The notes under the pieces were generated by a model. It worked only from the letters and a program-made list of their open reading frames with translations. It searched no databases and was not told the origin of the DNA. Shown one piece after another: positions 17,453 through 26,439 of a stretch of DNA of 64,000 nucleotides. A program made the position numbers and the translations under genes. Numbering within the stretch: position 1 is the first letter of the stretch; the number at the start of each line of letters is the position of its first letter. Source of the stretch: Fluviicola sp. (GTDB lineage Bacteria; Bacteroidota; Bacteroidia; Flavobacteriales_D; Crocinitomicaceae); assembly GCF_039596395.1 (NCBI RefSeq), contig NZ_JBCNJT010000001.1, positions 1,895,315 through 1,959,314 on the forward strand, given 5' to 3'.

Positions 17453-19564
17453 TTATTCCAGGTTTGGCTTGATCAACTTATTTTCCGGAACGTAGAAATA
17501 ATGCAGTTCCGTTCCTTTTGTGAGGATGTAGAAATCATCCTGGACCTTACGAATATTCACATATTCCAGCGGAACTACCAATTTTCCTTTGTTGGTGTAA
17601 ATCCCGTAAAAAGCTCCCAATGAAACCAGGAAATGTGTATCATCCAACGGTTTGATGGTCGTATGTTCAACCGGAATAACGGTTTCTCCTTTCGCATTAA
17701 CCGCTCCTTTCAAGGTCAATAACTGGACCACTCCCAAACCGGACTTGAAGCTTTCCGCAGCTTCGTACATCGGAGGAATGACCGGTTTATTCTGTAAATC
17801 GATGAAACCCCATTTTCCCGCTTTTTCAAAGGCAATCAGGGAAGAAACTGCGCCTAATTTGGAATATGTGAACGGAATAACCGGCTTCCCGAATCGATCT
17901 ATGATCCCGAATTTACCTGCTTTGGAAGCTTTTGCGTACATCCCGGAAAATTCACCTTCCGAACGCGCATTGGTAAAGTAATCATACGTTGCCGGGATGA
18001 CAGTTTGCCCTCTTTTATCCAGGTAACCGATTTTATCGTCGGAAATCACCAAAGCCCTATCAGAAACCAAAGTTCCGATCTCCTCAATCAGAATCGTTTT
18101 GATCTCATTTCCCTGGAAAGTTGCCAGTTTTGCCGTTTCGTCACCTTCGATGACAATTGCAGAATCCCCGAATAAATTAATGGATTCATACAATGGTTTC
18201 ACTTTGAAAGAACCGAATGCATCGATGTATCCTTCCAGGCCTTTGTAAGTCACTTTTGCTATTCCTCCCGAAAAAGAGAATGCCTCCTCGTATTGTTCCG
18301 GAATTCTCGGATAACCCAAACCATCAAAATAACCGTATAAACTATCTTTCAGGGCATAGATCAATCCTTCGGAAAACTGCCCGATATCTTTATATTGCGG
18401 CTCAACGATATAAGCCCCGGACCGGTCGATAATCCCGAAAAGCGTATCTATTTGTACGATGGCTCTTCCCTTATCAAAATCATTTGCACTGGAAAATTTG
18501 AAAGGAATGACCACTTCATTCGCTTTGTTTACGAATCCGTATTTCCCGCTTTTTTCTGCCCATGCCAGCCCTTCCTTGAAGAAACCTACGGTACTGTACT
18601 GTGCCGGAATAACAATGTTTCCGCTTAAGTCCATCCAGCCGAATTTTCCGGCATTCTTATAAGGAATGATTTGCTGTGAACCCAACTTCTTGTCCTTGGT
18701 GATTTCGTCTTTGTAAGGATAATTCGGGTATTCGGATTGGAATTTCTCCAACCGTTCCATGGAATAATCGGACATGTAGAGCTGGTACAATTTCCGCCAC
18801 GCATTCTCCACATTCTTGTTTTTCGGATAAGTCTTGATGAACAAGTCGTAATCCTTTACCTGGTTTCGTGTCGTACTTAAATTATAAACCTGGTCCTGTG
18901 CATCAGCCACATACGGATTGGTTGGAAATTGTTTTTCAAAGCTTAAGAAAGATGCAATTGTTTTCCCGTCCGTATTTTCCTTGTATTGCAAGCGGTAAAA
19001 ATTATTCAACGCTTCCTTTTTAAACTCCGATTCCGGGTATCTTTTGAGAAACAGGTCGAAAGCGGCTGAAGTATTTGCATTTTTAGCTTTCAAATATCCG
19101 ATCGAATCGCGGGAATAAATGGCTTTCTGGTATTCTGCTGCCCACGGATTGTTTTTTTGGTATTGATCATACGCTTCTTCGGAAGGATTTTTCAATACCG
19201 CTTTATAAAGTCCGCTGGAAATATCTTTGCGCAGGCTTTCAATAGCCGCATAATCGAAATTGTATTTTTTGAGCGCTTCTTTCTGCTTGTCCTTCATGGC
19301 ACTGTAAGCCTTTTCGGAACGTACAATCTTCACATAAGCAGAATCGAGTTGATGAAACGGGTTATCTGTACGGAAATAAATCACTGCCAACCCGTAATTT
19401 GCTGCAGATTCATTTGACTTTAACGATTTCTCAAATTGCTTTTTCGCCTCGAAATAATTGAACTGGTTCAGGGCCTTGAATGCATCGTCGATTGAACCCG
19501 CATTCGCGTAATTAAAAGCACAAACAATAAATAGAACTAAAATTTTAATCTGCAGTGAACTCAT
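17453..19564 (-). CDS. Secreted TPR and WG-repeat protein
   Basis: A 704-aa exported protein: signal peptide (MSSLQIKILVLFIVC...), a helical TPR-like half (about residues 25-290) and a C-terminal half of at least six WG repeats of the type GKFGWMDLSGNIVIPAQY, GKYGFVNKANEVVIPFKF, GKFGIIDRFGKPVIPFTY. WG repeats are predicted beta structures of unknown ligand. I use ATG 19564 rather than 19588: a TATATTTG -7 box at 19569-19576 lies between them, and the signal peptide starts at MSSLQ. Probably bicistronic with the AAC(3)-like gene. Confidence 0.88.
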   Translation of the reverse strand: MSSLQIKILVLFIVCAFNYANAGSIDDAFKALNQFNYFEAKKQFEKSLKSNESAANYGLAVIYFRTDNPFHQLDSAYVKIVRSEKAYSAMKDKQKEALKKYNFDYAAIESLRKDISSGLYKAVLKNPSEEAYDQYQKNNPWAAEYQKAIYSRDSIGYLKAKNANTSAAFDLFLKRYPESEFKKEALNNFYRLQYKENTDGKTIASFLSFEKQFPTNPYVADAQDQVYNLSTTRNQVKDYDLFIKTYPKNKNVENAWRKLYQLYMSDYSMERLEKFQSEYPNYPYKDEITKDKKLGSQQIIPYKNAGKFGWMDLSGNIVIPAQYSTVGFFKEGLAWAEKSGKYGFVNKANEVVIPFKFSSANDFDKGRAIVQIDTLFGIIDRSGAYIVEPQYKDIGQFSEGLIYALKDSLYGYFDGLGYPRIPEQYEEAFSFSGGIAKVTYKGLEGYIDAFGSFKVKPLYESINLFGDSAIVIEGDETAKLATFQGNEIKTILIEEIGTLVSDRALVISDDKIGYLDKRGQTVIPATYDYFTNARSEGEFSGMYAKASKAGKFGIIDRFGKPVIPFTYSKLGAVSSLIAFEKAGKWGFIDLQNKPVIPPMYEAAESFKSGLGVVQLLTLKGAVNAKGETVIPVEHTTIKPLDDTHFLVSLGAFYGIYTNKGKLVVPLEYVNIRKVQDDFYILTKGTELHYFYVPENKLIKPNLE

Positions 19565-19568
19565 GATA

Positions 19569-19576
19569 CAAATATA
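19569..19576 (-). promoter_or_regulatory. Putative -7 box of the WG-repeat gene
   Basis: The minus strand reads TATATTTG, a full match to TAnnTTTG, ending 5 bases before ATG 19564. The transcript would be leaderless or nearly so. The nearest upstream TTTG is 25 bases away, longer than the usual 19-21. Confidence 0.4.
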
Positions 19577-19653
19577 ACCATCTAACAATTTAAAGGTATA
19601 TCAAAAGGGGCTTAAATCCTTAAAAAAGGTTTAAAAACGCTCCAAACAAGGCA

Positions 19654-19688
19654 TAAAAAAACCCTGACGAAGCACGCTTGTCAGGGTT
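19654..19688 (-). terminator. Intrinsic terminator of rpmE
   Basis: Minus-strand stem AACCCTGAC / GTCAGGGTT (9 bp) with an 11-base loop, followed by a TTTTTTAT run. It lies 19 bases after the rpmE stop. Confidence 0.85.
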
Positions 19689-19706
19689 ATTATTTCGAGC
19701 TTGAAA

Positions 19707-19961
19707 TTACTTTTTGTATTTCGCGTAACGATTGTTGAATTTATCGATACGACCTGCAGTATCCACGAACTGAACAATTCCTGTAAAGAACGGGTGAGAC
19801 TTGTGAGAGATATCTAATTTTACCAATGGATATTCATTTCCATCCTCCCAAGTAATTGTTTCTGAAGTATTAGCAGAAGAATGACACAAAAACGCATACT
19901 CGTTTGTCATGTCCTTAAACACTACTAATCTATAATCTTCCGGGTGAATACCTGCTTTCAT
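19707..19961 (-). CDS. rpmE2: 50S ribosomal protein L31 type B
   Basis: An 84-aa L31 of the type B (zinc-independent) class: [15 protein letters not shown] start, [11 protein letters not shown], the signature HKSHPFFTG, and a terminal [19 protein letters not shown]. The CxxC pairs of zinc-binding type A L31 are absent. A stand-alone transcription unit with its own promoter (20002-20034) and terminator (19654-19688). Confidence 0.96.
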   Translation of the reverse strand: MKAGIHPEDYRLVVFKDMTNEYAFLCHSSANTSETITWEDGNEYPLVKLDISHKSHPFFTGIVQFVDTAGRIDKFNNRYAKYKK

Positions 19962-20001
19962 ATGTTGTTAATCTTAATTATTCTTATTCAAAAATGGTTT
20001 G

Positions 20002-20034
20002 CAAAGATAATCAAACTTTTTAATTCACAACAAA
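20002..20034 (-). promoter_or_regulatory. Promoter of rpmE (Bacteroidetes -33/-7 type)
   Basis: On the minus strand TTTG (20034-20031), a 21-base spacer, then TATCTTTG (20009-20002), matching -33 TTTG and -7 TAnnTTTG. The leader to ATG 19961 would be about 35 bases. Confidence 0.65.
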
Positions 20035-20069
20035 AAAAATAAAATGGATTACATTTCGTTATTTTTGTC

Positions 20070-21476
20070 ATGATGAAATTACTCAATCTATTTTTCGGAA
20101 TCACAATTTTAGCCGCTCTTTCTTTGAGCAATTCTTCGTGTAAAAAGAAAAATTTGTTTGGAGACGGCAACCTTGCTTTTTCAAATGACACGCTGGTTTT
20201 CGATACTGTTTTTACTACAATCGGCTCTACTACCAAGTATTTTAAGATCTATAATTTTCAGAATAAAGCCTTAAAGATCAGTAATGTTCAATTGATGGGC
20301 GGATCGGCTTCCAAATTCAAATTAAACCTCGACGGCGTTCAGGGAACCAATTTTACAGATATTGAAATTCCTTCCGGAGACAGTTTGTTTTGCTTTGTAG
20401 AGGTGAAATTGAACGTAAACGGACAAAATTTGCCGGTAATCGTGGAAGATTCCGTGAAGTTTACTACCAACGGAGAAGACCAGTATGTTCAGTTAGTAGT
20501 TTGGGGACAGGACATGTATTACCACTACTCCAACACCGGAATGAATATTTACGACCTCAATGAAGGAACCTGGGCCAATGATAAACCTCACGTGATTTAC
20601 AACCAGGCATTCGTAGATTCGGCAAAAACGCTCAACATTATAGGCGGAACAAAAATCTACCTGCATAAAGGAGCAATTCTCTGGAATTACAAAGGAACTT
20701 TAAACATAGACGGAGACTATAATAATAAAGTAACGATCCAGGGAGACCGGCTCGAAGCAGCCTACAAAGATGTTCCGGGGCAGTATTACGGAATTTACAT
20801 GCAGGAAGCACGGCCATCCATGATCGATAATGTGGTGATAAAAAACGCAATTGCCGGCATACATGTCGATTCGCGGGACCAAGCCTTCAATCAAAACACC
20901 CTGACGATTTCGAATACAGAGATTTTCAATGCAGCCAGCTACGGATTATTCCTGTTCGACGGACCGAAAGTATACGGAGAAAACGTACTCGTTCACAGTA
21001 CCGGGGTTCATTCGCTATTAGTCATACAGGGAGCAGACTTTACGTTCAACCAGTGTGACTTCCTGGGTTACGGAGCCGGAGAAGGAACAACACCCGCAGT
21101 AGGGATTTCGAATTATTACACCAATTCACAAGGAACAACCGTTGCACAAATCCCGAATGCCAACTTCAATAACTGTGTGATCTATGGAAGCAGCGGCGAG
21201 CATTTGGCCATTGATACGATCCAAACAGGTGGTTTACTTCTGAATTTCCATTTCAGGAATTCGGTGATTTTGAAGAACAATTTGAGCAACCCGATGTTTA
21301 CTTCCTGTTCGAGTTCAAATCCGTTGTTCCAAAGTCCGAGCGTTGATAATTTCCAGTTCTTTTCCGGTTCGAGTTTAAGCAATGCGGCAAATCCAGCTTA
21401 TACGACAGCTATGGATATTCGTGGTCAGGGAAGAAATTCGCTTCCTGATATCGGTGTGTACGATCTTCTTCCTTAA
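20070..21476 (+). CDS. Lipoprotein with predicted right-handed beta-helix
   Basis: A 468-aa exported lipoprotein: hydrophobic signal and lipobox LSNSSC followed by KKK. The middle (about residues 190-420) has the pattern of a pectin-lyase-like beta-helix (NVVIKNAIAGIHVDS, LTISNTEIFNAASYGLFLF, FNQCDFLGYGAG, FNNCVIYGSSGEH). The ATGATG start offers two codons, and a TATTTTTG box sits only 3 bases upstream (20060-20067), so the transcript may be leaderless from the second ATG. Substrate or ligand unknown. Similar single-copy lipoproteins occur widely in Bacteroidota. Confidence 0.8.
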   Translation: MMKLLNLFFGITILAALSLSNSSCKKKNLFGDGNLAFSNDTLVFDTVFTTIGSTTKYFKIYNFQNKALKISNVQLMGGSASKFKLNLDGVQGTNFTDIEIPSGDSLFCFVEVKLNVNGQNLPVIVEDSVKFTTNGEDQYVQLVVWGQDMYYHYSNTGMNIYDLNEGTWANDKPHVIYNQAFVDSAKTLNIIGGTKIYLHKGAILWNYKGTLNIDGDYNNKVTIQGDRLEAAYKDVPGQYYGIYMQEARPSMIDNVVIKNAIAGIHVDSRDQAFNQNTLTISNTEIFNAASYGLFLFDGPKVYGENVLVHSTGVHSLLVIQGADFTFNQCDFLGYGAGEGTTPAVGISNYYTNSQGTTVAQIPNANFNNCVIYGSSGEHLAIDTIQTGGLLLNFHFRNSVILKNNLSNPMFTSCSSSNPLFQSPSVDNFQFFSGSSLSNAANPAYTTAMDIRGQGRNSLPDIGVYDLLP

Positions 21477-21486
21477 AAAGAAATAA

Positions 21487-21518
21487 AAGTAGGGGCGTCT
21501 AATTTGACGCCCCTACTT
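21487..21518 (+). terminator. TAGGGGCG hairpin (terminator-like, also a dispersed repeat)
   Basis: A perfect 13-bp stem, AAGTAGGGGCGTC / GACGCCCCTACTT, with a TAATTT loop, 10 bases after the lipoprotein stop. It is symmetric and has a poor T-tract. The same kind of element, degenerate, lies at 58951-58982. Confidence 0.65.
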
Positions 21519-21611
21519 AATTAGCATATCAAGCATTTCAACTTCTTATCTTGCAGCGAAGCTTTGAAATCAGTATCATTGTGCAGTAGATCAAATTACT
21601 ACACATTGCTT

Positions 21612-24600
21612 ATGAAACTCAACGTTATTATTTTTGCGCTTGTTTGCTGCATTTTTTCGTTTTCTTCAAACGCACAGGTTGTTATCAATGAAGGAAGCAA
21701 CCGCAATTACACCACTATTCCGGATGAAGACGGGGAATTCCCGGACTGGATTGAACTCTACAATACCACTTCGGATACGATTTCGCTCTTTAATTATTCG
21801 TTGAGTGATAATGCATCAGAGCCGCAAAAATGGACTTTCCCGGCAGTCAATTTGTTGCCGAACGAATACAAGACCGTTTTTTGCAGCGGGAAAGACCGCA
21901 AACCGATTTCAGGTTTTACCCACGTGCTTACCGCAACCAATTATACTCCAACAACCGGTTGGAATACGCATACCTTTACCACTCCATTTTATTGGGACGG
22001 AGTTTCAAACATCCTCATAAACACTTGTTCCTACAGCAGCGCCGGCTACACTCAGAATTCCATTTTTAATCAAAGTGCAACCACCTTCGCTTCTACCTCT
22101 TTTGCTTTCCAGGACGGTAGCGATGCTATTTGTGTTTCTTCCATCGGGAATACGGCCAATCAACGCCCCAACCTGAAATTCAATGGCTTCCAGGTTGGAA
22201 ACGGGACCATTCAGAATTCGGGAACAGACTACCCGGCCCCTTATGGAAACTGGTACTGGGCAGCAAAACACCAACTACTCATTCTTGCATCAGAATTGAG
22301 TGCAGCAGGATTAAGCGCTGGTTACATCAACTCACTGGAGTTCGATATTGCTGCTACTAACCCCGGAATGGTTTACGATTACATCGAATTTGATATGGTA
22401 CTCGTTTCATACGGCTCTTTATCAACAGATTTTGAAATGGTCAATCCGAACAACTATCAACATACCAATTTTTCGATTTCAAGTTCAGGTGAAACAATCG
22501 GTTTATACAGTCCTTCCCAAACGCTTATGAGCAGTTTGTGGGTGAATTGTCAGAACCTGGATGAAAGCCGTGGCTTGCTTCCTGACGCCAGCAGTAACGC
22601 TGTATTATTCGGAACACCAACCCCGGAATCCACCAATAACGGATCACCAGGATTCAGTACTCATTACACACCGCCACTTTTCTCAGAACAGCCCGGAATT
22701 TATGGTACAACCGTTTCGGTAACGATTTCAAACCCCAATGGATCAGGTTCACAGGTGTATTACACCATGGACGGAAGTGAACCTACAACATCCTCCACTT
22801 TGTATACCGGAAGTCCGGTGCCGGTTGTCTATTCCAGTGTTTTGCGAGCACGCGTTTTTGGCCCAAGTTTCCTTCCTAGCAGCATCAAGCAAGCTTCTTA
22901 TTTATTGGGAATTGACCATGAAACACCTATTATATCGCTTATCACCGACGATCAAAACCTGTATGGGCCAACCGGTATTTTTGATAACTGGCAACAGGAC
23001 TGGCAGCGCGCGGCACACATCGATTATTTTTCAGAAACCGAGCAGTTATTATTCTCCAGAAATACCGGAATGCAAATCGATGGCGGTTACGGAGGAAGCC
23101 GTTCCCATCCGCAGCATTCCTTCCGCCTGGAATTGGACAATGGCGTTTTGGGTGAAGCTCCGGTCAATTACCCGGTCATTCCAAACCGTCCGAACAGAAC
23201 AAAATACAGCAACTTCTACATCAGGAACGGAAGTAATCAATGGCTCCAGTTTCCTTATAAGGATGCTTTCCAGGAAGAAGCAATGTCGGCAACCACTAAT
23301 AACTACTATTCTGCCTGGCGCCCGGTAACTGTTTACATCAACGGAAGTTACTTTGGGTTGTATGAATTGCGCGAAAAAATAGATGATGAATTTTTCCGTT
23401 TAGCCGACGATGCAGATAAGGACTCTCTGGACATCCTTTCTCTAAGTGCCTGGAATAATTCTGTTTTGCGTTCGGTAACGGGTGCTCCGGTAGATACCTT
23501 TAATACAATTTATTCGGCATTTAATGCATTAAACCCTGCTTCCGCCAATTATTGGGATCAGGTAGACCAGTATTTTGACCAAACATATTATACCGATTAT
23601 ATCATCGCAGAATCCTGGATGGGCAATACGGACTGGCCACAAAACAATATCAAAATTTACCGCTCGAATAAAACCGGTTTCCGCTACCGTTTTTGTACGA
23701 TTGATATGGAACTTGCGCTGGCTCCTTTTTCCTGGTCAGATTGCTACGACGACCACATTGCCTACATGATGGGACAAAACCCGGGCAATCCATTCATCAA
23801 TATTTGGCTGAAAGGAATTCAGAATAACCGCTTCAAAGATTATTTCATTAACCGGTATGCAGATGTAATGAACACCGAATACCTTCCGGATCGCTTATTG
23901 CCATTGGAAAATGATTTTTTCGATCAAATTGCGGTCGAAATGCAGAAAGAATACGCACGTTGGGGAAATCCGAACAATATTCCGCAACAAATGACCGATT
24001 TGTACAACAGTCATTTGACTTTCCGGGATCAATTGACCGAGCGCAGTAACCAGGTTCGAAACCACATCGAAAACAATTTCAACCTCCCCAACCAGGTCGA
24101 TTTGGTTTTGGACGTACATCCTGCCGGCGCCGGAAAGATTCATATCAGCACCATTGAACCGGGAACCTATCCGTGGAACGGAATTTATTTCAATGGAGTG
24201 CCGATTAAAATGGAAGCCATTGCCAATCCCGGATTTACTTTCAGTAACTGGGGAAACAACGGTATTATTTCGAACGTGCTTTCACCGGTTTATCTGGACA
24301 CACTGGACGTAACCGCCATTCAATTCGATGCTTATTTCACAGGTAGCGGACTTGGACTCAACGAAAAAACGGAAATTACCGGATTCAATATCTATCCGAA
24401 TCCGGCACAGGAACAGGCGGTCATTGTGAATCTTCAGCAGTTTAATAATGAGGCGCTACACTACCAATTGGTCGATTTATCGGGCCGGGTTTTGGAAACG
24501 CACGCACTTTCGAATACGCAACCAGAAACAACGGTTAATCTTTCCCGTTATCCGAACGCGGTTTATATGGTCAACATTATTTCCGGAACAAGCACCTTAC

Positions 24601-24632
24601 AGCAAATGCGTTTGGTCAAAACCGGGAAATAG
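21612..24632 (+). CDS. T9SS-secreted lamin-tail / CotH-kinase protein
   Basis: A 1006-aa secreted protein. Order: signal peptide (MKLNVIIFALVCCIFSFSSNAQ); lamin-tail domain (about residues 23-110, VVINEGSNRN, FPDWIELYN, FSNAFQ-like region); an unassigned beta region; a chitobiase/beta-hexosaminidase-like C-terminal module (about 355-430, VYYTMDGSEPT); a CotH-type domain (about 455-760, YGGSRSHPQHSF, LYELREKIDDEF, DMELALAPFSWSD); and a T9SS type A sorting domain (about 920-1006, NIYPNPAQEQ...MRLVKTGK). I start at ATG 21612 because it opens the signal peptide; the upstream in-frame ATG 21564 adds 16 non-signal residues. CotH proteins of spore formers are protein kinases; whether this one is active is not shown. 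Confidence 0.88.
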   Translation: MKLNVIIFALVCCIFSFSSNAQVVINEGSNRNYTTIPDEDGEFPDWIELYNTTSDTISLFNYSLSDNASEPQKWTFPAVNLLPNEYKTVFCSGKDRKPISGFTHVLTATNYTPTTGWNTHTFTTPFYWDGVSNILINTCSYSSAGYTQNSIFNQSATTFASTSFAFQDGSDAICVSSIGNTANQRPNLKFNGFQVGNGTIQNSGTDYPAPYGNWYWAAKHQLLILASELSAAGLSAGYINSLEFDIAATNPGMVYDYIEFDMVLVSYGSLSTDFEMVNPNNYQHTNFSISSSGETIGLYSPSQTLMSSLWVNCQNLDESRGLLPDASSNAVLFGTPTPESTNNGSPGFSTHYTPPLFSEQPGIYGTTVSVTISNPNGSGSQVYYTMDGSEPTTSSTLYTGSPVPVVYSSVLRARVFGPSFLPSSIKQASYLLGIDHETPIISLITDDQNLYGPTGIFDNWQQDWQRAAHIDYFSETEQLLFSRNTGMQIDGGYGGSRSHPQHSFRLELDNGVLGEAPVNYPVIPNRPNRTKYSNFYIRNGSNQWLQFPYKDAFQEEAMSATTNNYYSAWRPVTVYINGSYFGLYELREKIDDEFFRLADDADKDSLDILSLSAWNNSVLRSVTGAPVDTFNTIYSAFNALNPASANYWDQVDQYFDQTYYTDYIIAESWMGNTDWPQNNIKIYRSNKTGFRYRFCTIDMELALAPFSWSDCYDDHIAYMMGQNPGNPFINIWLKGIQNNRFKDYFINRYADVMNTEYLPDRLLPLENDFFDQIAVEMQKEYARWGNPNNIPQQMTDLYNSHLTFRDQLTERSNQVRNHIENNFNLPNQVDLVLDVHPAGAGKIHISTIEPGTYPWNGIYFNGVPIKMEAIANPGFTFSNWGNNGIISNVLSPVYLDTLDVTAIQFDAYFTGSGLGLNEKTEITGFNIYPNPAQEQAVIVNLQQFNNEALHYQLVDLSGRVLETHALSNTQPETTVNLSRYPNAVYMVNIISGTSTLQQMRLVKTGK

Positions 24633-24640
24633 AATTCCAT

Positions 24641-24675
24641 AAAAAAGGGGCTTTCCACATGTGCGGAACGCCCCT
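24641..24675 (-). terminator. Intrinsic terminator of mdh
   Basis: Minus-strand hairpin AGGGGCGTTCC / GGAAAGCCCCT (one mismatch) followed by six Ts. It lies 21 bases after the mdh stop and also separates it from the convergent CotH gene. Confidence 0.75.
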
Positions 24676-24696
24676 GCTATTATAATCTGATCTGAT

Positions 24697-25623
24697 TTAA
24701 TACTTCAAATCTCCGTTGATTTCTCTTACGGCATTTGCAGCTTCAGCAAATTTCGCTTTTTCGTCTTCAGTCAGTGTTACCGTAACGATCTTCTCTACTC
24801 CGTTTTTCCCGATGATTGCAGGAACCCCCAGGCAGATATCGCTTTGTCCGTACTCACCATCCAACATCAAAGAACAAGGGATCATTTTCTTCTGGTCACA
24901 AGCAATTGCCTGAACCATTACAGAAACAGCAGCTCCCGGCGCATACCAGGCTGAAGTACCCAATAATTTGGTCAATGTAGCTCCACCAACTTTGGTTTCT
25001 TCAACCACGTAGTTTTGCTTGTCAGCAGATAAGAATTCAGTTACAGGAACACCGTTTCTTGTTGCTTTGCTCAATAACGGAAGCATTCCGGTATCACTGT
25101 GCGCAGCGATTACCATTCCGTCTACATCGGAAATAGGTGATCCCAATGCTTCAGCCAAACGGTATTTGAAACGCGCAGAATCCAAAGCTCCACCCATTCC
25201 GATAATCTTGTGCTTCGGAAGACCTGAAGTTTTGTGCACCAAATAAGCCATCGTATCCATAGGATTGGAAACAACGATGATGATTACTTCCGGAGAATGT
25301 TTTACCAGGTTTGCAGTTACGTCCTTCACAATACCTGCATTGATACCGATCAATTCCTCACGAGTCATTCCAGGTTTTCTTGGAATACCTGAAGTAATTA
25401 CAGCTACATGTGATCCTGCAGTTTTGCTGTAATCTCCCGTTGTTCCTGTGATTTTTGTATCAAATCCGTTCAAAGATGCCGTTTGCATTAAATCCATTGC
25501 CTTACCTTCGGCAAATCCTTCTTTGATGTCTACTAATACTACTTCCGAGCAAAAGTTTTTCATTGCGATGTATTCTGCACAGCTTGCTCCTACTGCTCCT
25601 GCACCAACTACCGTTACTTTCAT
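24697..25623 (-). CDS. mdh: Malate dehydrogenase
   Basis: NAD-dependent oxidation of malate to oxaloacetate in the TCA cycle; 308 aa, of the LDH-like MDH subgroup. It shows the NAD-binding VTVVGAGAVGASCAEY, acidic VLVDIKEG, the substrate-loop Arg residues in GIPRKPGMTREELIGIN, VVSNPMDTMAYL, and the catalytic His in AAHSDTGMLPL. The last differs from the more common HGDTMVPL form, a mild variation. Monocistronic, with a terminator at 24641-24675. Confidence 0.95.
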   Translation of the reverse strand: MKVTVVGAGAVGASCAEYIAMKNFCSEVVLVDIKEGFAEGKAMDLMQTASLNGFDTKITGTTGDYSKTAGSHVAVITSGIPRKPGMTREELIGINAGIVKDVTANLVKHSPEVIIIVVSNPMDTMAYLVHKTSGLPKHKIIGMGGALDSARFKYRLAEALGSPISDVDGMVIAAHSDTGMLPLLSKATRNGVPVTEFLSADKQNYVVEETKVGGATLTKLLGTSAWYAPGAAVSVMVQAIACDQKKMIPCSLMLDGEYGQSDICLGVPAIIGKNGVEKIVTVTLTEDEKAKFAEAANAVREINGDLKY

Positions 25624-25739
25624 TGTTATCTAATTAAATGATAATACTATATTCTTTAAGCGCAACGAATTTAAGAATAAAACTTTGCCCCGGCAGTAAA
25701 TTTTGCTTCGGAAATCACGTTATTTGTAAACACACAAGT

Positions 25740-25842
25740 TCAAACGTTGTTCAAAATGTTCAAAGAGTTCCAATACCAGGACTTTTTGAACTTCAAACTT
25801 GAACTTTTAAACTTTTGAACCGGGTTGAAGGCAACCCTTCAA
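25740..25842. repeat. TTGAAC/GTTCAA repeat array and hairpin
   Basis: About 80 bases of GTTCAA/TTGAAC words in the mdh/sigma-factor spacer. 25799-25821 is the exact reverse complement of 15561-15583. The array ends in a small hairpin, TTGAAGG-CAAC-CCTTCAA (25825-25842), shortly before the GTG start of the sigma factor. Confidence 0.65.
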
Positions 25843-25869
25843 TCCATCCTTCGTTATTGAGTTGAGACA

Positions 25870-26439
25870 GTGAAGCAGAATTGGGAATTAGAAGATATAA
25901 TTGAAGGCTGTAAGTCGTCCGACAGGAGGGCTCAGGAGCAATTATTCAAGAGGTTTTACGGGAAAATGCTGGTGGTTTGCCAACGGTACATTCGCGATAA
26001 AGACTCGGCCCAGGAAGTTTTACAGGAAGGTTTCATAAAGGTCTTTGAACATATTAAAGGTTACGACAAAAAAGGGTCTTTTGAAGGCTGGATGAGAAGA
26101 ATCATAGTGAACTGTGCCATTGATTCGATCCGGAAGTCTAAGAAAGACTGGATGCTGAGCGATAACGACAATGACTTCAAATACATTCCCGAAGAAGATG
26201 AATTGGGGGAAGATTGGGAGATCACCACGTTAAAAGCAGAGGTAGCAATGGAAGCAATCAATAAGCTTTCACCGGCCTACAAAGCAGTATTCAACCTGTA
26301 TGTGATGGAAGAATTTACGCACAAGGAAATTGCGGAAATACTGGAAATCAGTGAAGGAACGTCGAAATCGAATTTAGCAAAAGCCAAAATGAACCTTCAG
26401 AATTATTTGAAACAGAAATTTACAAAAATCGCTCAATGA
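25870..26439 (+). CDS. ECF-type RNA polymerase sigma factor
   Basis: A 189-aa sigma-70 family protein. Region 2: EQLFKRFYGKMLVVCQRYIRD, SAQEVLQEGFIKVFEHIKGYD, FEGWMRRIIVNCAID. Region 4: LSPAYKAVFNLYVMEEFTHKEIAEILEISEGTSKSNLAKAK. The start is GTG 25870: an in-frame stop at 25858-25860 leaves no ATG. Its stop overlaps the next gene's ATG by 4 bases, the usual arrangement for a sigma factor and its membrane regulator. Confidence 0.93.
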   Translation: MKQNWELEDIIEGCKSSDRRAQEQLFKRFYGKMLVVCQRYIRDKDSAQEVLQEGFIKVFEHIKGYDKKGSFEGWMRRIIVNCAIDSIRKSKKDWMLSDNDNDFKYIPEEDELGEDWEITTLKAEVAMEAINKLSPAYKAVFNLYVMEEFTHKEIAEILEISEGTSKSNLAKAKMNLQNYLKQKFTKIAQ

